Origin: Paenibacillus artemisiicola
GTDB taxonomy: Bacteria > Bacillota > Bacilli > Paenibacillales > Paenibacillaceae
Length of the DNA: 64,000 nucleotides
Reading direction: 5' to 3'
Assembly (NCBI RefSeq): GCF_017652985.1
Contig: NZ_JAGGDJ010000001.1
Location: 558,001-622,000, forward strand
How positions within the stretch are numbered: position 1 is the stretch's first letter; the number at the start of each line of letters is the position of its first letter. The notes under the pieces were generated by a model. That model was not told the origin of the DNA and did not search any database. It saw nothing but the letters and a program-made list of their open reading frames with translations. The translations under genes were made by a program, and so were the position numbers. Shown here one piece after another: positions 1 to 6,192 of this stretch.

Positions 1-415
1 CGATGTCCCGGGCCATCGCCTGGTAGTACCAGATCGCGGATTCCCGCATGGCCGAAGCCAGCGAATGGTCCCGGTTCCACGCCTCGAACGGCCGCACGAC
101 GCCGTCCCACCGCTTCACGTCGTATTCGTCCCGCACCGCGCCCGTTTCGAGACCGATCAGCGCGTTCGCGACCTTGAACGAAGACTCCGGCGTGAACCGT
201 TGGACGCTGCGGCCGGAATTGCAGACGTAGACGCGATCCGTCTTCGCGTTTTTGACGATCAACGTCCCCTGCACGTCATGGAATAACGCCTCGCAAGGCA
301 GCTTCGTTTCTTTCGGGGCGGCGATCGCGGGACTAGCGGCGCTTCCCGTCGTGCCGGCGAACAACAGGGCGGCGAGCGCCCAAACGATTCGGTTTTTCTT
401 CTTCCGGGTTTTCAA
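1..415 (-). CDS. Class D beta-lactamase (OXA/YbxI-like), 3' end outside window
   Basis: Secreted serine beta-lactamase; only the first ~138 codons are in the window. Translating the minus strand from a TTG at 415-413 gives a lysine-rich start, a hydrophobic core and an AxA-like cleavage region (residues ~1-33). The class D signature follows: PESSFKVANALIGLE at residues ~76-90, with catalytic S78 and K81 of the SxxK motif, then an SAMRES..WYYQ stretch resembling the conserved SAVWFYQ block. An AGGAGG (complement of 424-429) lies 8 nt before the TTG, which decides the start; the nearby ATG at 422 is out of frame. The gene is divergent from the MocR regulator. The SxV and KTG motifs would lie beyond the edge, so activity cannot be judged. 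A BlaR1-type sensor domain is less likely because a cleavable signal peptide precedes the domain. Confidence 0.85.
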   Translation of the reverse strand, partial: MKTRKKKNRIVWALAALLFAGTTGSAASPAIAAPKETKLPCEALFHDVQGTLIVKNAKTDRVYVCNSGRSVQRFTPESSFKVANALIGLETGAVRDEYDVKRWDGVVRPFEAWNRDHSLASAMRESAIWYYQAMARDI

Positions 416-447
416 GTTGCATTCCTCCTCGGGCTTCTTCATAATGA

Positions 448-469
448 CGATACGAATGGACGGGTATCG
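448..469. promoter_or_regulatory. Inverted repeat in the beta-lactamase/MocR intergenic region
   Basis: CGATAC at 448-453 and GTATCG at 464-469 form a perfect 6-bp inverted repeat with a 10-bp spacer. It lies midway between two divergent genes and between possible -10 elements: CATTAT on the minus strand (446-441) and TATAAA on the plus strand (481-486). It is a candidate operator for the neighbouring regulator. MocR proteins usually bind direct repeats, so this assignment is tentative. Confidence 0.35.
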
Positions 470-562
470 ACAACACCGAGTATAAAGGAACGCGCGGCCG
501 GGCCGCATCGCCGTTTTCGGCGATTGTACCCGTACAGCCGGCGGGAAGGAGCGTATGCGAAG

Positions 563-1945
563 ATGCTGTACGAAGCGATCGTGAACCGGTATCTGCAGGA
601 GATGAAGAACGGGACGCGGCGTCCGGGGGATAAGCTGCCGTCTATCCGGGAAGCGGCGGAGACGTTCGGCTGCAGCCGGAATACGGTAATTCGGGCGTAC
701 GAGGAACTTGCGAATCGGCATCGGATCTATTCCGTGCCCCAGAGCGGCTACTATGTCGCGCACCGGACCCCTGCGTGCGAAGGAGCCGGGGACGAAGCGG
801 AGGAGCGGGACGTCATTGATTTCGCATGGGCCGGACCGGACCGCCGCGCGATGCCGTTCCGAGACTTCCAGCATTGCATGAACGAGGCGATCGAGCGCTA
901 CCGGGAGAATATGTTCACCTATTCGGAAGAGCAGGGACTCGCTTCGCTGCGGCTGCAGCTGGCCCGGCATCTGCGCGATTTGCAGGTGTTCACGGTTCCC
1001 GAGCGCGTCTGCGTCGTGACCGGCTCGCAGCAGGCGCTGCATTTGCTGTTGTGGCTGCCGTTTCCGAACGGCAAGCGGAACATCGTCGTGGAACAACCGG
1101 TGCACCCCGGCATGATCGAGTCGCTTCGCGGCTACGGGGGAGACGTGCACGGCATCCCGTACGGGGAAGGCGGCATGGATCTCGACCGGCTGGAAGCGCT
1201 GTTCCGGAACGGGGACGTCAAGTGCTTCTATACCGTCTCGCGGTTCCATAATCCGACCGGACACAGCCATACCAACCAGGCGCGCAAACGAATGGCGGAG
1301 CTGGCGCGGCGGTATGACGTGTATATCATCGAGGACGATTACATGGGCGATCTGGACGGCGATTCCAGGAACGATCCCATGTTCGCTTACGATGCGTCCG
1401 GCCGGGTCATTTACGTCAAAAGCTTCTCCAAGGTCATGCTTCCCGGCCTGCGACTCGGGCTGGCCGTGCTGCCGGACGAGCTGCGAGCGCCTTTCCTGCG
1501 GGCGAAGGCCGCGGCCGACGTGCATTCGCCTCTGCTGACGCAAGGAGCGCTCGAGGTCTACCTCGAGAGCGGCATGTTCGCCGCCCACATTGGCCGGATG
1601 CGCGACATCTACCGTCGCAAAGCGGTGCTGCTGCGTGAAGCCTATCGCAAGCATTTGCCGCCGGGGACCTTATATACCGGACCGTCCTCCGGCTTCTATT
1701 CCGCGATCAAGCTGCCGGCTCCGCTTCGCGCGCAGGCCGCGGCCGATCGCCTGCTGCGGCTCGGCGTGCGGGTCGATCCGGCGGAACGCATGTATTTGCC
1801 GGATTTCCGGCAGGAGGATGTCTTTCGGCTGAGCGTCTCGCAGGTGGACGAAACGCTCATCGAGCCCGGCGTTCGAAGGATCGGAGAGGGGATACGAGAA
1901 TTGCTCCGCCAGCGGACGGAAGTGAGGTTCGTGGAACGGGGATAA
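563..1945 (+). CDS. MocR/PdxR-family transcriptional regulator (GntR-aminotransferase fusion)
   Basis: One-component regulator with an N-terminal GntR winged helix (residues ~1-70, KLPSIREAAETFGCSRNTV) joined to a fold-type I aminotransferase-like domain. The PLP-binding lysine is probably that in YVKSFSKVMLPGLRLG. About 460 aa, usual for the family. ATG at 563 is preferred because AAGGAG (546-551) lies 11 nt upstream; an in-frame TTG at 524 has no clear ribosome site. Family members sense PLP or amino-acid aldimines and control vitamin B6, GABA, cell-wall or efflux genes; S. aureus NorG affects beta-lactam resistance. The divergent beta-lactamase gene is the obvious candidate target here (inference). 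Confidence 0.88.
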   Translation: MLYEAIVNRYLQEMKNGTRRPGDKLPSIREAAETFGCSRNTVIRAYEELANRHRIYSVPQSGYYVAHRTPACEGAGDEAEERDVIDFAWAGPDRRAMPFRDFQHCMNEAIERYRENMFTYSEEQGLASLRLQLARHLRDLQVFTVPERVCVVTGSQQALHLLLWLPFPNGKRNIVVEQPVHPGMIESLRGYGGDVHGIPYGEGGMDLDRLEALFRNGDVKCFYTVSRFHNPTGHSHTNQARKRMAELARRYDVYIIEDDYMGDLDGDSRNDPMFAYDASGRVIYVKSFSKVMLPGLRLGLAVLPDELRAPFLRAKAAADVHSPLLTQGALEVYLESGMFAAHIGRMRDIYRRKAVLLREAYRKHLPPGTLYTGPSSGFYSAIKLPAPLRAQAAADRLLRLGVRVDPAERMYLPDFRQEDVFRLSVSQVDETLIEPGVRRIGEGIRELLRQRTEVRFVERG

Positions 1946-1955
1946 GAGCGAATAG

Positions 1956-1990
1956 GCTGAATCCGCAAAAAATAGGGGATTCGGCTTTTT
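1956..1990 (+). terminator. Rho-independent terminator after MocR gene
   Basis: GCTGAATCC (1956-1964) pairs with GGATTCGGC (1977-1985, one G-T pair), followed directly by five T residues. It ends the mocR-like transcript. Confidence 0.8.
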
Positions 1991-2005
1991 CGTTGCGGGC
2001 TTAAA

Positions 2006-2046
2006 TTGACAAGCCGGAACGTTCGCTATATTATATGCTATAGCAT
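2006..2046 (+). promoter_or_regulatory. Sigma-A promoter with overlapping MarR-type operator (site 1)
   Basis: TTGACA (2006-2011), a 17-bp spacer and TATTAT (2029-2034) make a near-ideal housekeeping promoter. The perfect palindrome ATGCTATAGCAT (2035-2046) begins directly after the -10 box, a position where a bound repressor would block initiation. The same half-sites recur at 2534-2547 and 2938-2951, so this looks like an autoregulatory operator for the MarR protein that follows. Confidence 0.75.
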
Positions 2047-2091
2047 GTACATGTGCCGATCATCAAACCGGCAAACAACGCGAGGTATCCT

Positions 2092-2517
2092 ATGGAACTA
2101 TTCGATCTCACCGGATTCCTGATCCACCGGACGGATATGAAATTAACGAACTACTTCATCAAGCAGCTGAAGCAGTACGAAGTGACGCCCGAGCAATTCG
2201 GGATCATCAGCGTGCTGGACGGCGACCGCGCGATGGCGCAGAAAGAAATCGCCGAGGCCATCGACCGGGATCAATCGACCGTCGTGCGGATGATCGCGTC
2301 GCTCGAGAAGAAAGGCATGGTGAAGCGGCTGCAAAACAGCCATGACAAGCGTTCCCATGACCTGTATCTGAGCGACAAAGGCATGCGCCTGAAAATGAAC
2401 CTCTTCTCCGCGGTCAAGGAAGCACACGACCATATTACCCGGAATTTTAGCCAGGATGAACTTGCGCGGCTTCATGCGGCGCTTCATAAACTCTATCAAA
2501 GCGTGAAGGAGGATTAG
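2092..2517 (+). CDS. MarR-family transcriptional regulator
   Basis: A 141-aa winged-helix regulator. The helix-turn-helix and wing lie at residues ~45-100 (AQKEIAEAIDRDQSTVVRMI, then KRLQNSHDKRSHDLYLSDKG), flanked by dimerisation helices. ATG at 2092 is chosen because a GAGG ribosome site precedes it and the MarR fold starts there; the in-frame GTG at 2053 would add 13 residues that start next to the operator. The protein has no cysteine, so it cannot use the thiol switch known for OhrR or HypR and probably senses a ligand. Gene order and shared palindromes suggest it represses itself, the DoxX gene and rclA. Confidence 0.88.
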   Translation: MELFDLTGFLIHRTDMKLTNYFIKQLKQYEVTPEQFGIISVLDGDRAMAQKEIAEAIDRDQSTVVRMIASLEKKGMVKRLQNSHDKRSHDLYLSDKGMRLKMNLFSAVKEAHDHITRNFSQDELARLHAALHKLYQSVKED

Positions 2518-2533
2518 CTTTTCGCATCATATA

Positions 2534-2547
2534 CATGCTCTAGCATG
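2534..2547. promoter_or_regulatory. MarR-type operator site 2 (upstream of DoxX gene)
   Basis: CATGCT-CT-AGCATG repeats the half-sites of site 1 with two non-palindromic central bases. It lies 44 bp before the DoxX start, in the short gap after the MarR gene, and probably serves that transcript. Confidence 0.65.
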
Positions 2548-2590
2548 CAGCTCATTCCGTGCCCGTACCGATCAACTTAAACGAAAGAGA

Positions 2591-2947
2591 GTGATTCCAA
2601 TCGACACCGCGGTTATCATTGTTCAAGCCTTGTTGGGGATTTTCTTCATCTTCACGGGCACGACGATCGGTTCCGGCAAGATGGCCGATCAGTTCAAACG
2701 TCTGGGCCTGCCCTCCTTCTTCAATCTTCTGACCGGCTCCATCGAGCTTGCCGGGGCTGCCGGCATGATCGTCGGCATCTGGATCCCGGTCGCGGCGCTG
2801 CTGGCCGGACTGCTGCTCGGTTCGACCATGCTGGTCGCGGCATTCATGCTGGTCGCGCTGGCAAGAGATTCTTTTGTAAAAGCGCTTCCGGCCCTTATTT
2901 TGTGCATCCTGTCCTATGCGGTTGCGGCCGTGGTTTACATGCTATAG
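2591..2947 (+). CDS. DoxX-family membrane protein
   Basis: A 118-aa protein with about four hydrophobic helices and a DoxX-like opening (ALLGIFFIFTGTTIGSGKM). DoxX/DoxD-like proteins are small membrane proteins often linked to redox stress and thiol or quinone metabolism; the reaction here is unknown. GTG at 2591 is the only usual start before the first helix, though its AAAGAGA ribosome site is very close. The gene has a MarR palindrome on both sides, and the downstream one contains its stop codon. The context suggests a detoxification role together with the RclA-like flavoenzyme. Confidence 0.75.
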   Translation: MIPIDTAVIIVQALLGIFFIFTGTTIGSGKMADQFKRLGLPSFFNLLTGSIELAGAAGMIVGIWIPVAALLAGLLLGSTMLVAAFMLVALARDSFVKALPALILCILSYAVAAVVYML

Positions 2948-2951
2948 CATG
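2938..2951. promoter_or_regulatory. MarR-type operator site 3 (upstream of rclA)
   Basis: CATGCTATAGCATG is a perfect 14-bp palindrome whose left half overlaps the end of the DoxX gene; its TAG stop (2945-2947) lies inside it. It is about 160 bp before rclA and the best match among the three sites. Confidence 0.7.
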
Positions 2952-3109
2952 TTGATCGGTCCAATGGCGCGAGCGGCGTCTTTATCTGGATTTTACCTTT
3001 GTCCTTCATAATAAAAGCGATAATTCCTTGTCCTTCGTATCAGACTAACGCATGCGAGCTGTCGGCGCGGACAGGGGGAAGACGCATCCACCAGAGGAGG
3101 AATAGCACC

Positions 3110-4486
3110 ATGATCACCCAAGAAGCCGATGCCTTGATCATCGGGTTCGGCAAAGGCGGAAAAACGCTCGCGCCTTTCTTAGCCAAGCAGGGCTGGCGCG
3201 TCATCGTCGTCGAGCAGTCGCCGGCCATGTACGGAGGCACCTGCATCAATATCGGCTGCATTCCGACGAAGTCGCTCGTGCATGGCGCGGAGATCGCCGC
3301 TTCACGAGGGTATGTCGAATTCGCGGAGAAGGAACGCGCCTTCGAAGAAGCTTGGCGAACGAAGGAAGAGCTGGTGTCGTTCCTGCGGGGCAAAAATCAC
3401 GATAACGTCGCCGGTCATCCCGGTATCCGATTGATCACCGGACAAGCTTCTTTCGTCTCGCCTCACGAGGTGATCGTCACGATGCAGGAGAGCGAAGCGA
3501 TTACGATCAGAGCCGACCGGATATTCATCAATACCGGTGCCGTACCGGCCATGCCCGCCGTCGAAGGCGACAGCCGGCGTCTCTACAACAGCACCACGCT
3601 GCTCGGCTTGAACAAGCTGCCGCGCCGCATGGCCATTATCGGCAGCGGCTTTATCGGCTTGGAGTTCGCGTCGATGTACGCCAACTTCGGCACGGAGGTC
3701 ACGGTGATCGAGCGGGGGCCGGAGCTTCTGAAACGGGAGGATGCGGACGTGCGGGAAGCCGTTCGGCAGGCGCTTGAAGCCTTGGGCGTTCGCTTCCTGT
3801 TCTCCAGCCGCGTGGAGCGCATCCGGGACGATGCATCGGCCGCGGTCCTGTCGATCCGGGATGAAGCGGGCGATTCCCGCTCCTTGGAAGCCGACGTCGT
3901 GCTCTTCGCGACGGGCAGGCAACCGAATACGGCTTCGCTGGCGCTGGAGCGGGCGGGCGTCCGCGTGACGGAGAAAGGGTTCATCGCCGTCGACGATACC
4001 CTGCGCACGAACGTGCCGCATATATGGGCGATCGGGGACGTCAATGGCGGACCGCAGTTTACGTATATCTCGTTGGACGATTATCGCATTATCCGCAATC
4101 ACTTGTTCGGGGACGGCTCACGTTCGCGGCAGGATCGCCTCCACGTCCCGACCTCCGTCTTCATCACGCCGGTATTCGCGAAGGTCGGCATGACCGAAGA
4201 GGAAGCCGCAAAGGCGGGATTTCGGGTCAAAGTCGCGAAATTGCCGCTTACGGCTTCGCCGCGCGCGCGGATTCTGCGGCAGACGACCGGCTTTTATAAA
4301 GCCGTCGTCGATGAAGAAACCGGCCGAATACTAGGCGCTGCCCTGTTCGGCGAGGAAGCCGGGGAGATCATCAATGCGATCGCGCTCGCGATGGACACGG
4401 AACAGACGCACGAATCGCTTCGGGACCGGATCTACACGCATCCGAGCATGACCGAGACGTTGAACGACTTATTCGCGCAGCTATAA
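3110..4486 (+). CDS. rclA: RclA-type pyridine nucleotide-disulfide oxidoreductase
   Basis: A cytoplasmic FAD-dependent flavoprotein of 458 aa. The N-terminal dinucleotide motif is GFGKGG (residues 12-17). The redox-active pair C45/C50 sits in GGTCINIGCIPTK, the second nucleotide motif is IIGSGFIGLEFASM, an ATGRQPNT stretch follows, and the dimerisation domain is C-terminal. The wording around the cysteines (AMYGGTCINIGCIPTK) matches E. coli RclA, which protects against reactive chlorine species and reduces Cu(II), better than lipoamide dehydrogenase or MerA; there is no N-terminal heavy-metal domain. ATG at 3110 follows GAGGAGG at 3094-3100; the longer in-frame ORF upstream lacks such a site. 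It probably belongs to the preceding MarR regulon. Confidence 0.85.
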   Translation: MITQEADALIIGFGKGGKTLAPFLAKQGWRVIVVEQSPAMYGGTCINIGCIPTKSLVHGAEIAASRGYVEFAEKERAFEEAWRTKEELVSFLRGKNHDNVAGHPGIRLITGQASFVSPHEVIVTMQESEAITIRADRIFINTGAVPAMPAVEGDSRRLYNSTTLLGLNKLPRRMAIIGSGFIGLEFASMYANFGTEVTVIERGPELLKREDADVREAVRQALEALGVRFLFSSRVERIRDDASAAVLSIRDEAGDSRSLEADVVLFATGRQPNTASLALERAGVRVTEKGFIAVDDTLRTNVPHIWAIGDVNGGPQFTYISLDDYRIIRNHLFGDGSRSRQDRLHVPTSVFITPVFAKVGMTEEEAAKAGFRVKVAKLPLTASPRARILRQTTGFYKAVVDEETGRILGAALFGEEAGEIINAIALAMDTEQTHESLRDRIYTHPSMTETLNDLFAQL

Positions 4487-4491
4487 GCGAC

Positions 4492-4538
4492 AAAAACACC
4501 GTCCATTCCCGGCAAAGCCGGTTGTGGACGGTGTTTTT
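4492..4538. terminator. Bidirectional terminator between rclA and the DUF4309 gene
   Basis: AAAAACACCGTCCA (4492-4505) is fully complementary to TGGACGGTGTTTTT (4525-4538). A-rich and T-rich ends on either side let it serve both convergent genes. Confidence 0.88.
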
Positions 4539-4561
4539 CTTCGGATTGGATCGGACGCGGA

Positions 4562-5188
4562 TTATTTCGCCGCCGCTTTCGCCGAGTAGACGTTGATATG
4601 GTCGATGTGCGCGATTTTGCCTTTGACGACCGTGCCGGGGCCGACGAATTTCAGCTCGTACGCCGCGGAAGGGTGGTAGACGTAGATTTTGTCCGTGCCG
4701 TTCCAGCGCACTTCCTTCGGCATGCCGAGCGTCTTGATGACGGATGCGAACGTCAGCGACTTGATGCCGACCGTCTGGTCGACGGATTGGCCGAAGTTGC
4801 GCAGGTCGTAGATCACGCCCGCTTTGTTCACGCCGAACCCGAACGCGCCGCGGCCCATGCCGAAGTTGTAGAACTCGTAATGGTTGCCCTTCTGGCTGCC
4901 GCCCGTATCCGGCGTGCCCCATTTGTAATGGACCGCGGAGATCGGCGTTTTGCCGGCAATGGCCTGCAGGCCCGGAATCTGTCCTTTTTTCGCCAAGTCG
5001 TAAATCGACTTGATGTAGACGCTGCCGGTTTCCGCTTTCAGGCTCGACGCGATGGATGCGCTCGTCGCTTGCGCCGCGTTGGCTTGAGGGCCGGCCGCGA
5101 ACGTGACGGCGCCTGCCGTGATGAGTCCTGCGAGGGCAAGCTTGCCCCATGTTTTCCAAACCGGTGTCGTCGTTGCTGCGTTCTTCAT
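4562..5188 (-). CDS. Secreted DUF4309 (YjgB-like) protein
   Basis: A 208-aa exported protein with a signal peptide (residues ~1-38, hydrophobic core then ANA-A). The mature domain resembles Bacillus YjgB/DUF4309, with patches such as HYKWGTPDT, YDLRNFG and WNGTDKIYVYHP. These proteins have a beta-rich fold and unknown function. GAGGTGA lies 7 nt before the ATG. The upstream region carries three GTAAC repeats with 11-bp phasing, suggesting control by an OmpR-type response regulator. It is convergent with rclA and separated from it by a strong terminator. Confidence 0.8.
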   Translation of the reverse strand: MKNAATTTPVWKTWGKLALAGLITAGAVTFAAGPQANAAQATSASIASSLKAETGSVYIKSIYDLAKKGQIPGLQAIAGKTPISAVHYKWGTPDTGGSQKGNHYEFYNFGMGRGAFGFGVNKAGVIYDLRNFGQSVDQTVGIKSLTFASVIKTLGMPKEVRWNGTDKIYVYHPSAAYELKFVGPGTVVKGKIAHIDHINVYSAKAAAK

Positions 5189-5283
5189 CTATATTCACCT
5201 CTTCGTAGTAGTGGGGGATAAGGGACGTTGTCGGCTTACATGCTCATCTTACCTTGGGCGCCCGCGGAGTGCGTTACAAAAGC

Positions 5284-5312
5284 GTAACGAAAAAGTAACA
5301 ACAAAGTAACGA
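5284..5312. promoter_or_regulatory. Three 11-bp-phased GTAACRA direct repeats
   Basis: GTAACGA at 5284, GTAACAA at 5295 and GTAACGA at 5306 are spaced exactly 11 bp apart; an inverted GTTAC sits at 5273. One-helical-turn phasing of short direct repeats is typical of OmpR/PhoB-family binding sites. The array is ~95-125 bp upstream of the DUF4309 gene, and the DUF1992 gene begins ~210 bp on the other side. Confidence 0.5.
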
Positions 5313-5522
5313 CGGTTCAAGACGCGGCGAGCGAAGCGAGAACTGCCTGCGCGTTGCGGATTTCATGCCGCATTGTTCATGGAATCTTCAAAGGAACGAG
5401 GAGCGCATGCCGAGGGAATGGATACAATAAAAGTAACGAATCGTTCTGCAAGCGCTTCATGTCCGCCGTATTCAGCTTCGCGCGGATCGATCCCGTCGAC
5501 TAACGGAACAGGCGGTGAGCTT

Positions 5523-6038
5523 ATGCTTTTTGGCCCTAACAAGCGAAAGAAAAAGCATTCTCAAACGGATGGAGCCGTGGCGCCTCCCGGCGACGCGCGG
5601 ATCGAGGCCGACGTCGAAGCGGCACGCGAGACCGGGCAAGCGGAAGCGGAAGCGCCGGCGAGGAACTATTGGAACGCGGGCGTGACCGTTCACGACTGGG
5701 TCAGCGAAATCTTCCGGGAAGAATGGAAGAAAGGCGCCTTTGACGACTTGGCGGGCAAAGGCAAACCGATCGAAGTGCCGTCGGGCGACGTGACGAACAG
5801 CCTGCTTCGCCAGTCGAACTTCCTGCCGGGATGGCTGACGCTGCAGCACGAAATCAGGGACCGTTTGCGGCTTTGGCTCCAACGGACCGGCAGCGACGGC
5901 GATCCAGCGCTCGAGCGCGACCTGCGCGAGATTAACGCGATGATCGTCAGGTACAATACCATGGTGCCTCATGCGGCCTTGCAGAAGCCGACGGTCACGA
6001 AAGAGAACGCGAGCCGCCAGCTCGGGCATTGGGAGTAG
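5523..6038 (+). CDS. DUF1992 (DnaJ-C28-like) protein
   Basis: A 171-aa cytoplasmic protein. After a charged N-terminal tail, residues ~55-165 match the DUF1992 domain shared with DNAJC28: a GAFDDLAGKGKPI motif followed by FLPGWLTLQHEIRDRL. No J domain is present. ATG at 5523 is chosen because GGCGGTGAG precedes it and the domain starts soon after; the longer in-frame ORF from 5373 adds low-complexity sequence without a ribosome site. Family function is unknown. It appears monocistronic, with its own terminator. Confidence 0.8.
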   Translation: MLFGPNKRKKKHSQTDGAVAPPGDARIEADVEAARETGQAEAEAPARNYWNAGVTVHDWVSEIFREEWKKGAFDDLAGKGKPIEVPSGDVTNSLLRQSNFLPGWLTLQHEIRDRLRLWLQRTGSDGDPALERDLREINAMIVRYNTMVPHAALQKPTVTKENASRQLGHWE

Positions 6039-6061
6039 GCCGGGGCTGCGCGCGCGCATGC

Positions 6062-6097
6062 AGAAAGAAGACGCGTCATTCGCGGCTTCTTTCTTTT
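6062..6097 (+). terminator. Rho-independent terminator after DUF1992 gene
   Basis: AGAAAGAAG-A-CGCG (6062-6075) pairs with CGCG-G-CTTCTTTCT (6081-6094), followed by T residues to 6097. Confidence 0.75.
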
Positions 6098-6140
6098 GGA
6101 TGGAAACGGCACAATTCGCCGGCGTTCCGTTATAATTGAA

Positions 6141-6153
6141 GTGAACCGTTTAC
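6141..6153. promoter_or_regulatory. Near-palindrome just after a -10 box, upstream of Rieske gene
   Basis: A consensus TATAAT lies at 6131-6136 and GTGAACCGTTTAC (6141-6153) follows five bases later, about 40 bp before the Rieske gene. It resembles the CG-centred operators of LacI/GalR-type regulators but does not fit the CcpA cre consensus spacing. No regulator gene is adjacent. Confidence 0.35.
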
Positions 6154-6192
6154 AAATCGCAGCACAGCTTGATTACAAAGGAGGCTGTATCG

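Noticed and set aside
6141..6153. Palindrome considered as a CcpA cre site
   Set aside because: The half-site spacing is one base short and the right half does not fit the consensus.
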